NCBI RefSeq assembly: GCF_000613885.1
Contig: NZ_BAJV01000010.1
Coordinates: 62,001-126,000 of the forward strand
From: Asaia prunellae JCM 25354
GTDB lineage: Bacteria; Pseudomonadota; Alphaproteobacteria; Acetobacterales; Acetobacteraceae
Direction of reading: 5' to 3'
DNA: 64,000 nt
Part shown: positions 18,242-27,571 of the stretch, in pieces
How positions within the stretch are numbered: the stretch's first letter is position 1
How the letters are laid out: every line of letters begins with the position of its first letter
The notes under the pieces: generated by a model
The model's database searches: none
Seen by the model: only the letters and a program-made list of their open reading frames with translations
What the model was told of the DNA's origin: nothing
Position numbers and translations under genes: made by a program

Positions 18242-19198
18242 TCAGGCCTCTTTTCGCTCTCGTAAGGCTTTGACTACCGACTGGACTGTCGAAAAAATGG
18301 TCTCCCGCAACCATCGATGAACCGGATCACTATCGAGTCGTGGATGCCAGGCCTGAAAACTGACGAGATCGGGAAGCGGGAACGGGAAGGCAAAGGTTCT
18401 GGCCCCAATTGCCTCAAGTGGAAGGCGGCGGATGATGATCTCTGGTAATGGCAGGATCATATCTGTTTCGCGCATGGTCTCGATCATGGCGTAATCGCTG
18501 GGCACTACCAGAGCGATACGTCTTTCAAGACCATATTTTTCGGCCAGTATGGCATCAATCGGTCCAAAGGCACGCCCTCTGCGCGAGGTGCTGATATGAT
18601 CATAGGCGACCAGCGTCTGTGGTGTGATCTCCTGACCCAGGATCGGATGTCCTGCGCGCACCACGGCTTCAAATCGCGTCTGGAACAGGGTCTGTTTCTT
18701 GATCTCGGGAAGGAGGTCCTCGGTGGCGCCGATATAGAGATCGATCGTACCACGCCGCAGCGCATCACCGATTGAGTCTTCAGTTTCGGGCGAAAAAACC
18801 AGCTGACACCGGGGGCAGGATTCCCTGAGTTTTTCAGCGATGGCACTGCCGAATGCGCCAATGAACAGATCGCGCGCCCTGATCGTGAAATGCGGAGCGA
18901 TCTGCGAAAGATCCAGCTGGGCGCGTTCGCTGATGAGCGCTTCAGCTTCGGCCAGGACAGTCTGTACCCTGCCGAGAAGATCGCTGGCAAAAGGGGTTGC
19001 AACCAGCTGCCTGCCTGAGAGCACCAGCAGTGGATCACCGAACAATGTACGCAGTGAAGCGAGGTGGCGACTGGTAGCGGCTTCACTCACTCTGAGTCTT
19101 TTTGCTGCTCGTGTAACGCTTTCTTCCTCAAGCAGAACCTGAAGCCATCGAAGGTGATCGAGCGAATAGCCACGCTTGGCAGGCAGATTTCTGGTCAT
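18242..19198 (-). CDS. LysR-family transcriptional regulator
   Basis: 318 residues. The N-terminal winged helix-turn-helix is LDHLRWLQVLLEEESVTRAAKRLRVSEAATSRHLASLR, with NodD/PbuR-like features, followed by a periplasmic-binding-protein-like effector domain (FTIRARDLFIGAFG, DLYIGATEDLLPE). It is divergent from the three-gene efflux pump at 19340, which is the most probable target. It also lies upstream of the PQQ dehydrogenase on the same strand, with a 188-base gap. The inducer is unknown. Confidence 0.9.
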   Translation of the reverse strand: MTRNLPAKRGYSLDHLRWLQVLLEEESVTRAAKRLRVSEAATSRHLASLRTLFGDPLLVLSGRQLVATPFASDLLGRVQTVLAEAEALISERAQLDLSQIAPHFTIRARDLFIGAFGSAIAEKLRESCPRCQLVFSPETEDSIGDALRRGTIDLYIGATEDLLPEIKKQTLFQTRFEAVVRAGHPILGQEITPQTLVAYDHISTSRRGRAFGPIDAILAEKYGLERRIALVVPSDYAMIETMRETDMILPLPEIIIRRLPLEAIGARTFAFPFPLPDLVSFQAWHPRLDSDPVHRWLRETIFSTVQSVVKALRERKEA

Positions 19199-19339
19199 GA
19201 GGCCGAACGATGAGGAGGTTGCACGTAAAGTAAGATATCTGCGGTATCCTTACGCAAACTGGAAGGGTTTTTTACCCTGATTGCGGGTTATTGAGGTCGG
19301 AGGGCGAGGATAGAGACGGTGCCGAAAGGATGCCTTCGC

Positions 19340-20932
19340 ATGAATCCACCCATGGCGACCGCTGCAAGCGTTCCGCTCTCTCCTGCCGCCATTCCTCCCT
19401 TCGGGCTTCGGACTGTTATCGGATGTCTGGGCATGTTGCTGGCCGTGCATGTCGCCGGATTCAACGAACATGTCACTGAACTCGGTCTTTCCGACCTGCG
19501 TGGGGCCATGCATCTGGGCCATGATGAAGGAACATGGTTCATCTCGGTTTACGAGGCCTTCAATATTGCGGCGATGGCGTTCACGCCATGGTTCTACATG
19601 ACGTTCTCAATCTATCGTTTTGCTCTGTTCATGACGACCACGATGGCGCTGCTCTCCCTGCCATTGCCGTTCATGACCGATATGGTGCCGATCGTCATCC
19701 TTCGTGCCATGCAGGGGCTGAGTGCAGGCTGTCTGCCACCTATCCTCATGACAGTCATGCTCAAATATCTACCCCCACCGCTCAAGGTATTCGGCATAGG
19801 TGGCTACGCCATGAGCGCGACTTTCGGCCCCAATCTGGGCATGCCCTTTGAGGCGCTTCTGTTCGAGCATTTTGGCTGGCACTGGCTTTACTGGGAGGTA
19901 TTGCCGCTTGCTTTGATCGCCTTGGTCATGATTGCGTATGGTCTGCCGCAGGACCCGATTCAGCTTTCCCGCTTTCGCGGCTTCAACTGGCGAGGTTTTC
20001 TGGTGGGTGTCCCCTCCATTCTGTGTGTTGTGACAGTTCTTTATCAGGGGGACAGGCTCGACTGGTTCAGGTCGCCCCTGATCACGCATCTGACTTTCTG
20101 GGGTGGTGCATTTTTTGTGGGGTTTCTGATTCACGAATGGCACCACCACAGCCCGTTCTTCCGCCTGCAATACTGGAAGAGCCGCGATATCACGATGTCC
20201 CTGCTGGCGCTTGTGGCCGTCCTGATTATCTGTGCCCTGATGAATGAGGTCACAACGACCTTTCTGGAGGAAATCAAAGGATATCGTCCGGTCCAGGCTG
20301 CACCTGTCGCTTTGACCGTGGCGCTTCCCCAGCTTGTCGTGCTGCCTCTGGTCGCCGCTCTGTGCAACATGCGTCGCGTTGACTGCCGATGGGTACTGGG
20401 TATCGGCATGATTCTGCTCGGCCTGTCTGCCTGGCTTGGTCTCTGGCTGACGTCGGAATGGGTACGCGACAATTTCTATATTATCCAGGCGCTGCAGATT
20501 TTCGGTCAACCCATGGTGATTATTCCCGTGTTGATGCTGGCGACCTTGTCGCTTGGACCAAGTGATGGTCCCTTCATTTCGGGGATGGTCAATATGCTCA
20601 AGGGCATGGCCAACGCGCTTGCTTTCGCCCTGTTTTCGATCCTGTTGCGTCGTCGCGAACATTATCATTCGACCATGCTGCTTGATCATCCCGGCATGAT
20701 CCACCGATCTCATGGGATGGCTGCGGCTGCCAGCCTGCATGAAACCCTGTCGGCACAGGCTACGGTGCTGGCTCTGGTCGATGTTCTGGTCGTTGTGATT
20801 GTGATCTGTGCTGTTTTCGTGGTGCTGACGGCCATTCTGCCCGGACGTGTCTATCCCCCTGGGAAAGAACCTCGTGGTCCTGCGCCCTCCCCAGTCTTGC
20901 AACCCGCCTCTGCACCTGCCGCAGTATTTTAA
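19340..20932 (+). CDS. MFS multidrug efflux transporter, DHA2 (EmrB-type)
   Basis: About 530 residues with about 14 hydrophobic helices. The DHA2 features include GMLLAVHVAGFNEHVTELGLSDLRGAM (helix 1 region), EAFNIAAMAFTPWF, and motif-C-like LRAMQGLSAGCLPPILMTVML. The C-terminal tail is Pro-rich. It works with the next two genes as a tripartite pump spanning both membranes. The ATG at 19340 follows AAAGGA; an upstream GTG (19319) and a later ATG (19352) are possible. The LysR gene is divergent. Confidence 0.88.
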   Translation: MNPPMATAASVPLSPAAIPPFGLRTVIGCLGMLLAVHVAGFNEHVTELGLSDLRGAMHLGHDEGTWFISVYEAFNIAAMAFTPWFYMTFSIYRFALFMTTTMALLSLPLPFMTDMVPIVILRAMQGLSAGCLPPILMTVMLKYLPPPLKVFGIGGYAMSATFGPNLGMPFEALLFEHFGWHWLYWEVLPLALIALVMIAYGLPQDPIQLSRFRGFNWRGFLVGVPSILCVVTVLYQGDRLDWFRSPLITHLTFWGGAFFVGFLIHEWHHHSPFFRLQYWKSRDITMSLLALVAVLIICALMNEVTTTFLEEIKGYRPVQAAPVALTVALPQLVVLPLVAALCNMRRVDCRWVLGIGMILLGLSAWLGLWLTSEWVRDNFYIIQALQIFGQPMVIIPVLMLATLSLGPSDGPFISGMVNMLKGMANALAFALFSILLRRREHYHSTMLLDHPGMIHRSHGMAAAASLHETLSAQATVLALVDVLVVVIVICAVFVVLTAILPGRVYPPGKEPRGPAPSPVLQPASAPAAVF

Positions 20933-20945
20933 CGGAATCACCATC

Positions 20946-22022
20946 ATGGCTTACAAGAAACCGCTTCTGTTTGCGGGATGCACCGTGCTTGTTCTGACTG
21001 GTCTTGCCTGGAGTGCGGATCGGTTTTTCGTCGGAGACGGTCGTCATCAGACCACCAACGATGCCTATATCACTGCGGACTTTACGCGTGTGGCGCCCAA
21101 AGTCGCTGGGCGCATTGACCGGGTACCCGTTGCAGATAACCAGCGAGTAAGTGCGGGAGAGATTATCGCTCATATAGAGGATGATGATTATCGTACCGCG
21201 CTGGAAGCCGCACGGGGGAAGATACGCGCTGCCGAAGCTGATATTGCCAATCTGAAGGCGGCTCAGCAGCGTCAGGCAGCTATGATCGAAGCCGCTCTTT
21301 CCACCGTTGAAGCGGATGAGGCGGCCTTGCAGTTCGCACGGCAGAATGCGGTCCGTTATCGCGCCCTGTCAGCTGGAGGGGCAAGCACGATCGAACAGCA
21401 GCAGGCCGCCGATGATCGTCAGCGAGAAGCTATTGCCCGGCTGGCGCGGGACAAGGCCTCTGTCAATGCCGATCGGGCTCAGCTTGCCGTACTCGTTGCG
21501 GAGAGCGAGAGGGCAGAAGGTGTTCTGATACAGACAAGGAGTCTTGCCCGTCAGGCGGAGCTTGATCTGTCCTATTGCACCATTCTGGCGCCGGTTGACG
21601 GGGTGATTGGTGCGCGTGACGTGCGTGTAGGAATGTATGTTCACCCCGGAACCGAACTTCTGGCGGTTGTGCCTGTGCGTCAGGCTTATGTTATTGCCAA
21701 TTTCCAGGAAACGCAGCTGACTCGCGTGCAGACTGGCCAGAAGGCCGAGGTCCAGGTCGATAGCTTTCCCGGTCAGGTTCTTCATGCCCATGTCGATAGC
21801 GTTGCGCCAGCGACGAATGTCGCTTTTGCGGTCATTCAACCTGATAACGCGACCGGCAATTTTACCAAGGTGGTGCAGCGCGTGCCAGTCAAGCTGGTCT
21901 TCGATGCAGGGCAGCCTCTGGCGCGGCGTGTGCGTGTCGGTATGTCGGTTGAAGCCATGATCGATACCGGTTCGCATCCAGGTGGTACTCATGCCACTGA
22001 TGCGCGCTTTGTGTGGGAGTGA
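20946..22022 (+). CDS. HlyD/EmrA-type membrane fusion protein
   Basis: 358 residues. A single N-terminal membrane helix (LLFAGCTVLVLTGLAWSA) is followed by the biotinyl-lipoyl hybrid segment TNDAYITADFTRVAPKVAGRI and a long coiled-coil hairpin (residues ~85-200, rich in Ala, Glu and Arg). The second lipoyl half is LSYCTILAPVDGVIGARDVRVGMYV, and a beta-barrel domain ends in RRVRVGMSVEAMID. It bridges the inner-membrane transporter and the outer membrane factor. Its stop overlaps the next gene's ATG (TGATG). Confidence 0.92.
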   Translation: MAYKKPLLFAGCTVLVLTGLAWSADRFFVGDGRHQTTNDAYITADFTRVAPKVAGRIDRVPVADNQRVSAGEIIAHIEDDDYRTALEAARGKIRAAEADIANLKAAQQRQAAMIEAALSTVEADEAALQFARQNAVRYRALSAGGASTIEQQQAADDRQREAIARLARDKASVNADRAQLAVLVAESERAEGVLIQTRSLARQAELDLSYCTILAPVDGVIGARDVRVGMYVHPGTELLAVVPVRQAYVIANFQETQLTRVQTGQKAEVQVDSFPGQVLHAHVDSVAPATNVAFAVIQPDNATGNFTKVVQRVPVKLVFDAGQPLARRVRVGMSVEAMIDTGSHPGGTHATDARFVWE

Positions 22023-23527
22023 TGGGCATGATCCCTCTATTCCGTACAGCAGGACTGGTCTTTGTTGCGTTTCTGGGCGGGTGTTCAGTCGGGCCGGATT
22101 ACCAGAAACGCGATCCGGTCGCGGCAGAGCACTGGCATGAAAGTAGTACGCCCCAGAAAAGCCACCCGGACGAGACCGCACCGGTCGAGGCGCAATGGTG
22201 GAAACTCTATCAGGATCCCGTCCTGACTGCGCTCGAACAGGATGTACTGACCGCCAATCTGGATCTCAAGGCTGCAGCTCTTCATTTTGAACAGAGTCGT
22301 GCCGAACGCAGGATTGCGGCTGCGGCCCGTATGCCCCATGCGGAGGGCGCAGCTTCCTACGCCCGCGAGCGTGCCAGCACGAATGGTATTCTGAGCCTGC
22401 TGGGCACAGAGGCCGATCTTGACCCGGCCCGGATTGCCGATGGCACTCAGGGTTTCGGGCCTGCGGCGGGGGCGGGACCGAAGGGAAACCCTGCATTCAA
22501 CTTGCCGCAATACGGATTGAGCGCTTCATGGGAGGTCGATCTGTGGGGGCATGTGCGCAGACAGGTTGAGGCGGCAACGGCGTCGATGAAAGCGATGCGG
22601 GAAATGCAGCGGGATACGCTGGTTTCGCTCATGGCTGAAACAGCACAGGATTATATTGCCCTGCGTAACGTTCAGGCGCAGGCCGAGATTACCCGGCAGA
22701 GTCTCGATATCGCGCATCATAGCGTGGATCTGACGCTTCTGCGTGTGACCCAGGGTACAGCGACGAAACTCGATCTCGCTTATGCGCGTGGGCAGCTGCA
22801 TGGTTTTGAGGCCCGTCTGCCGCAACTGCACCGTGAGGAGGTACATCTTCTCAATGCTCTTGCTTTCCTGATGGCGCGTGAACCGGGCGCGCTGTCGCAG
22901 CGTCTTGCAGGCAAGGGTGGTATTCCGCCTTTGCCTGCATCGATCCCGGTCGGGCTGCCCTCGCAGCTTGCTGAGAGGCGCCCCGACATACGTGCGGCTC
23001 AGGAACGTCTGCATGCGGCTACGGCCACGATCGGAGTGGCAATGGCCGACTTCTTTCCACGTATCACGCTCTCGGGCAGTCTTGACGTGCAGGCGCTCCA
23101 GTTCAGTGGTCTCGGATCATGGGCGTCGCGCCAGTACGGTTTCGGGCCGACCATGACCATTCCGCTCTTTGAGGGGGGGAAACTGGCCGGACAGCTGGCA
23201 TTGCGTCGTCTGCAGCAGAAAGAGGCGGCTATTGCACTCCAGCGGACGGTTCTTCATGCCTGGGAAGAGGTTGATGATGCGATGGCGGATCTCGGCACTG
23301 CCCAGGAGCGTCATGATCGTCTTGCAGAGGCCGTGACCGAAAACGAAACAGCCGTGAAAGTGGCGCAGCTTCAATATGCACAAGGGGCCGGCGATTTTCT
23401 CAACGTATTGACGACGCAGAATGGCCTGCTCGACAGTCGCAGCGCGCTCTCCAATGCCAGGGCCGAAGTATCGGCCTCGATGGCGCGGCTCTATCGTGCG
23501 CTGGGCGGCGGCTGGACCCAGCTCTGA
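22022..23527 (+). CDS. Outer membrane efflux lipoprotein (NodT/OprM family)
   Basis: About 501 residues. A lipoprotein signal ends in FLGGC-SVGPDY, the usual N-terminus of NodT-type channels. The two TolC-like repeats are visible: YGLSASWEVDLWGHVRRQVEA in the first and FGPTMTIPLFEGGKL plus QYAQGAGDFLNVLTTQN in the second. LPSQLAERRPDIRAAQERL is a strong family signature. It forms the outer membrane duct of the efflux pump encoded by the two preceding genes. Confidence 0.93.
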   Translation: MGMIPLFRTAGLVFVAFLGGCSVGPDYQKRDPVAAEHWHESSTPQKSHPDETAPVEAQWWKLYQDPVLTALEQDVLTANLDLKAAALHFEQSRAERRIAAAARMPHAEGAASYARERASTNGILSLLGTEADLDPARIADGTQGFGPAAGAGPKGNPAFNLPQYGLSASWEVDLWGHVRRQVEAATASMKAMREMQRDTLVSLMAETAQDYIALRNVQAQAEITRQSLDIAHHSVDLTLLRVTQGTATKLDLAYARGQLHGFEARLPQLHREEVHLLNALAFLMAREPGALSQRLAGKGGIPPLPASIPVGLPSQLAERRPDIRAAQERLHAATATIGVAMADFFPRITLSGSLDVQALQFSGLGSWASRQYGFGPTMTIPLFEGGKLAGQLALRRLQQKEAAIALQRTVLHAWEEVDDAMADLGTAQERHDRLAEAVTENETAVKVAQLQYAQGAGDFLNVLTTQNGLLDSRSALSNARAEVSASMARLYRALGGGWTQL

Positions 23528-23578
23528 ACGCACAGATGAAGCGATGGAGGCTGCGTTTCCGTAGCGCCTTGACCCTGA

Positions 23579-24730
23579 TCAGCCAGCCGGAATGGTGATG
23601 ACGGCTCCGGGGGAGTGACTTGTTGCAGCAAGGGCTGCGAGAATCTGCATCATGGTAAAGCTGAGCTTGCTGCGGAAATCGTCATCGTTGATCCAGTACC
23701 AGCGATTTCGGTAACGCACGGAATCGTAGCTGTGCTCGGGTGCCGATTTGCCGGAATGGATGACAACATCGGGACGCGTTTCGATTCCAACCGGGCTGAT
23801 CGTGGCCAGAGTCCGCCCTGCTTTCACGTCGTCTTCAGGTACTTCCATTTCATACGCGATCTGGGAAAGCATGGCGAACATGGAGCGTGTCAGAATGGCG
23901 ATCTGTCCCGGCGTCTTGGGATAGGGGCCATAAACAATCTCGGCTTCTTCGGCATGGGCGTCGAGATGCAGAAGGCGGCGCACTTCCATTTGTATGGTTG
24001 TCAGGGCTGGATCAGATGTGGCTGTGAGAACCAGATAGGCATGTTCGGGCTGCGTGCCGGAGGGTTTGTTGGCCGAGCCTGATGGGGGTTGATCACCTGT
24101 GGGTTTGGGGGCATCGGTCGAGATACGGATTGTCATGGCGCCTGCGATCTGCAGCTGGCGCAGATCGTGCAGTAGCAGATAGAAACGTACCGAGCCTCCG
24201 CCAGTCGGACCGGCACCAAGCGCACGTACATTCGACAGACCGTCGATGGACTGTGCGGTCAGACGTAGCAGTGTATCGATGGGTAGCCCGCCCAGACTGA
24301 GCGGCATGATGACCACAGGTGAAATCGGCCGAATGACATTTTCGGCGTATTGCTGGCCGGTTTCGGGCTGATAGGTGAAGGTCGGGCTTTCCTGCAGGGT
24401 AGCTGTACTGCCTCCAAAGAGATAGCTGCCCACACCTGAGGGAAAGGCGTTGAATCCGCCATTGACCGAGCGGTTGAACTGGTAACCCGCAATGACCTGT
24501 GTGGTATCAAGAAATGTCGGCGGGTCGGCATAGCGGATGCGGATGATGTTGAGCAGCATTGCATGTTTTTCTGCTTCGCCAAGGGCGCGGGAATAATCAA
24601 GCTGATCATGGGAAAGTCGCGTCGGTCCGATGGTAATGCAGCCCGAAACCATAAAGGGCAGAAGCATTACAATCAGCGCGCGCAGCGGCAATCCATGAAG
24701 GGGCGAGCGGAAAAGCTGTGGAATAATCAT
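23579..24730 (-). CDS. Conserved lipoprotein of unknown function
   Basis: About 383 residues. A signal peptide with lipobox VSGC-ITIGPTRL is followed by LSHDQLDYSRALGEAEKHAMLLNIIRIRYADPPTFLDTTQV, a block I associate with a proteobacterial lipoprotein family of no known role. Later parts hold a Gly/Ser/Pro linker (near residue 215) and a C-terminal region ending in VITIPAG. The ATG at 24730 is chosen because it places the hydrophobic signal about ten residues in; a TTG lies at 24760. Convergent with the efflux operon. Confidence 0.7.
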   Translation of the reverse strand: MIIPQLFRSPLHGLPLRALIVMLLPFMVSGCITIGPTRLSHDQLDYSRALGEAEKHAMLLNIIRIRYADPPTFLDTTQVIAGYQFNRSVNGGFNAFPSGVGSYLFGGSTATLQESPTFTYQPETGQQYAENVIRPISPVVIMPLSLGGLPIDTLLRLTAQSIDGLSNVRALGAGPTGGGSVRFYLLLHDLRQLQIAGAMTIRISTDAPKPTGDQPPSGSANKPSGTQPEHAYLVLTATSDPALTTIQMEVRRLLHLDAHAEEAEIVYGPYPKTPGQIAILTRSMFAMLSQIAYEMEVPEDDVKAGRTLATISPVGIETRPDVVIHSGKSAPEHSYDSVRYRNRWYWINDDDFRSKLSFTMMQILAALAATSHSPGAVITIPAG

Positions 24731-24854
24731 GGGCCCCCGAGACTTGACATAACCTTTCAAGCCTTAGCGTATCCGGGATCAGGGCGACCAGCCCGGAAGG
24801 AGTGTTTCTTCACGCAGGAGCAATGAAAATCCTGTCTCTTCGTTTTCCGGATCG

Positions 24855-25697
24855 TCAGACAGTTTCGTTTTCAAAAATTGCGGTCAGCCCTTCCCGATAG
24901 CTTGGATAGAGCCAGTTCCTTCCCAGGCACTGCCTTGTCAGGCGACTTTCTACCACGCGTCGTTCAGACCAGAAGCTGCGGGCCATCGGGCTCAGCCCTT
25001 CCCATGCGTCTTCAAGGGAAAGACGGGGAGGAAGAGGCATCCCGCTGATACGCGCAGCCTCCTCTAATACGGCAGATTGAGGGCTGGGTGTGTCATCAAC
25101 AAAATTCAGAATGCGGCAGGTCCCAGCCGTGTCGATAGCGGTCAATGTCGCACCGGCGATATCATCGCGATGAATACGGCTGAAGAGATGATCGGGAGCA
25201 TCGATCAGACGGGCTTTGCCAGAGCGCAACGTATCAAAGGCCGAGCGGCCGGGACCATAAATTCCGCCTAGACGCATGATGTCACAGGCGATGTTGCGGG
25301 AACGGGCGAGGGCTTGCCAGTCCTGCTCGGCCTTGACTCTGGCCTGGCTGCGTGTCTGGGCAGGGGCTACTGGAGTGGTCTCGTCTACAGCCCTTCCCTG
25401 CCGGTCGCCGTAAACACCGGTAGTCGAATAATAGCCTATCCAGGTGAGCCGGGGTGCAACGGTGAGAATGGTCTCGTAACGGAGGAGAGCCGGATCACCG
25501 GTTTCACCGGGTGGAACGCTTACGAGAACATGGGTCGCCTCGCGTAGTTCAGTTTCAACCGAGTCGAAAGGCCTTAGTCCGGAACCCGTTGCGGGAGTGC
25601 GTTGTGTGCCGGTGACCTGCCAGTCTCTGGCTCGCGCCAGAGACGCGACAGCACTGGCTGAATAGCCCTGTCCCAGAATGACGAGGTGAGGTGGCAT
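24855..25697 (-). CDS. SDR/NAD(P)-dependent epimerase-like protein (YeeZ-like)
   Basis: 280 residues, starting MPPHLVILGQGYSASAVASLA with a GxGxxA-type Rossmann motif. Typical atypical-SDR segments follow: WIGYYSTTGVYGD, SQARVKAEQDW, CDIMRLGGIYGPGRSAFD and FSRIHRDDIAGATLTAID. The YxxxK pair is replaced by SQARVKAE, as in the YeeZ/NAD-epimerase-like group. Substrate unknown. The frame runs open for about 100 codons upstream, but Pro/His-rich composition there and overlap with the divergent gene argue for the ATG at 25697. Confidence 0.75.
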   Translation of the reverse strand: MPPHLVILGQGYSASAVASLARARDWQVTGTQRTPATGSGLRPFDSVETELREATHVLVSVPPGETGDPALLRYETILTVAPRLTWIGYYSTTGVYGDRQGRAVDETTPVAPAQTRSQARVKAEQDWQALARSRNIACDIMRLGGIYGPGRSAFDTLRSGKARLIDAPDHLFSRIHRDDIAGATLTAIDTAGTCRILNFVDDTPSPQSAVLEEAARISGMPLPPRLSLEDAWEGLSPMARSFWSERRVVESRLTRQCLGRNWLYPSYREGLTAIFENETV

Positions 25698-25750
25698 GAA
25701 AGCTCCATTCCCGCTTGACCGCTGAGGCGCTGAGGCGCCAATCACAACGT

Positions 25751-26518
25751 ATGAAACATGCTTTTGGTGCGCTGGCGATAGGAAGCGGCTTGTGGATGGG
25801 TGTGGCGTCTGCCCACACACAGGCACAGACACTCGCCGGTTGTATTGCGTCTTTGTCTGACGCGCCTGATCTTGTGCAGGAAACAGCGCAGGACTGGCTA
25901 CGTCATGGCGGCGGTCGTGATGCCCGTGACTGTCTGGCCCAGGCTGATCTCGCGCTTGGTGCGTATCGGGAAGCGGCACTGGAGTATCAGACCCTGTCGG
26001 GTGGACCGACCCATTCACAAAAAGACAGTCCGTTTACAGAGCAGGAAGCTGGTGCCTGGTTGCTGGCAGGTGACGGCAAGGCAGCAGAACAGGCCGCCAG
26101 ACTGGCTCTGAAGCATGATCCTGCACGGCTTGGTCTGCGTCTTCTTCTGGCGCGTAGTCTGTCAATGCAGAGTGATTTCGCAGGTAGCATCGTGGCGCTT
26201 GGCAGCCTTGATGAGTCAGGTCCCTCAGGGGGAAATTCCGATCCGTTCCTCGTGCGGGCCCTGATATCACGGGCGACGGCCTATCGTCAGCTTGGCCAGA
26301 ATGCGAAAGGTCTGGCCGATGTGAACCGGGCGCTTGCGCTCGAAAGTGATAATGTCGAGGCGCTTCTTGAACGCGGTATCCTTGAGACGCGGCTCGCTCA
26401 TTATGCCGAGGCAAGGCATGACTGGGACAGGGTCATTGCCCTGTCGCCCGATGGTCATGCGGCCTATCTTGCCCGTCAGGATGAGGCAGTACTGGACTCC
26501 GATCCGGACCAGGACTGA
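25751..26518 (+). CDS. Exported TPR-repeat protein
   Basis: About 255 residues. An N-terminal signal (HAFGALAIGSGLWMGVASAHTQAQT) is followed by several TPR-like helix pairs: AGAWLLAGDGKAAEQAARLALKHDP, ISRATAYRQLGQNAKGLADVNRALALESDN and AEARHDWDRVIALSPDGHAAY. Probably a periplasmic scaffold; no partner can be named. Divergent from the SDR gene, convergent with ribokinase (17-base gap). The start could also be the TTG at 25715. Confidence 0.72.
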   Translation: MKHAFGALAIGSGLWMGVASAHTQAQTLAGCIASLSDAPDLVQETAQDWLRHGGGRDARDCLAQADLALGAYREAALEYQTLSGGPTHSQKDSPFTEQEAGAWLLAGDGKAAEQAARLALKHDPARLGLRLLLARSLSMQSDFAGSIVALGSLDESGPSGGNSDPFLVRALISRATAYRQLGQNAKGLADVNRALALESDNVEALLERGILETRLAHYAEARHDWDRVIALSPDGHAAYLARQDEAVLDSDPDQD

Positions 26519-26535
26519 AGCCGGGATGTTTCTGG

Positions 26536-27501
26536 TCAGTTTCTGTCGATTATGGTGCCTGTCTCGACGAGCGTGACAACATCCTGCCAGTCGGGAGCCG
26601 ATTCAGCAGCGCCAAGACGTGTGGTAGCCAAGGCCCCGCTTGCTGCGGCATAGCGAACGGCTTCAGCGAAAGGCTTGCCGAGTGTAAGTGCGGTTGTCAG
26701 CCCGCCATTGAAGCAATCACCTGCGGCCACTGTATCGATGGCCTTGACCGTGTACGGTGGTACGAACCCTTCTTCTGTACCGCTACGGTAATAGACGCCA
26801 CGTGCTCCCATTTTTACGAGGGCATGGGTTGCTCCAAGCTGATGCAGTTTCAGGGCCGCCTGAGCTGCCTCCTTTTCCGTTTCGGGATAGATACCAGTCA
26901 GGAGTCGGGTTTCGGTTTCATTGGGGGTCACCACATCCAGGGCCTGCCAGAGCGCCTGGGGCAGGCCGTCTCCGGGAGCGGGAGCTGGGTCGAGAACCAC
27001 CAGTGTGCCCGCGCGGCGCGCTTCCTCCGCTACGGCGATGGTGATGGCCATCGGGATTTCGAGTTGCAGAAGCAGGGCTGAGGCTGAGTGGATAAGCGGA
27101 CGATGGGCCTCCACATCGCTCAGATCGAGTGCCATATTGGCGCCGCCTGCCACGGTGATGATGTTTTCTGCCTTAGCATCGACCGTGATCAGCGCCACAC
27201 CTGTCGGATGGGCGGGATCTTCTTTCAGCGCAGAGAGATCGACTCCGAAAGGGGTCAGCAGGGAACGTGCCAGCGTGCCAAACTGGTCGGCACCTGTTCG
27301 GCCGGCCATGAAAACCTTCAGGCCACAGCCCTGACCCAGACGTGCGGCAGCGGCGGCCTGGTTTGCTCCCTTGCCGCCCAGACCGGTGGCATAGCTTGCG
27401 GCGTGAACCGTCTCGCCCGGATGAGGAATGCGCTCGGCACGGGCCGTAATATCAATGTTGACGCTGCCAAAAGAGAGAATATGAGGAGGCCTGTCGGACA
27501 T
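26536..27501 (-). CDS. rbsK: Ribokinase (PfkB family)
   Basis: About 321 residues. PfkB signatures are visible: LSFGSVNIDITARAERIPHPGET and GLGGKGANQAAAAARLG at the N-terminus (ribokinase type), ALVKMGARGVYY, and the C-terminal signature DTVAAGDCFNGGLTTAL with catalytic Asp. Phosphorylates D-ribose at O5 in the cytosol. No ribose transporter or rbsD is adjacent. The ATG at 27501 is used; the TTG/CTG-type codons upstream lack a ribosome binding site. Confidence 0.88.
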   Translation of the reverse strand: MSDRPPHILSFGSVNIDITARAERIPHPGETVHAASYATGLGGKGANQAAAAARLGQGCGLKVFMAGRTGADQFGTLARSLLTPFGVDLSALKEDPAHPTGVALITVDAKAENIITVAGGANMALDLSDVEAHRPLIHSASALLLQLEIPMAITIAVAEEARRAGTLVVLDPAPAPGDGLPQALWQALDVVTPNETETRLLTGIYPETEKEAAQAALKLHQLGATHALVKMGARGVYYRSGTEEGFVPPYTVKAIDTVAAGDCFNGGLTTALTLGKPFAEAVRYAAASGALATTRLGAAESAPDWQDVVTLVETGTIIDRN

Positions 27502-27571
27502 GGCTGCTTTCCGGACTTGCAAAGAAACACCCGGCGTATCACCGCAGCGCGGTCTCGGCTAGGATCAACCC

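Noticed and set aside
19769-20947. A 392-codon minus-strand frame opposite the MFS transporter
   Set aside because: Antisense shadow rich in His, Gln and Arg; the plus-strand transporter has clear membrane helices.
24855-26018. A 100-codon N-terminal extension of the SDR protein
   Set aside because: The extension overlaps the divergent TPR gene and has unstructured, low-quality composition; the Rossmann motif starts right after ATG 25697.
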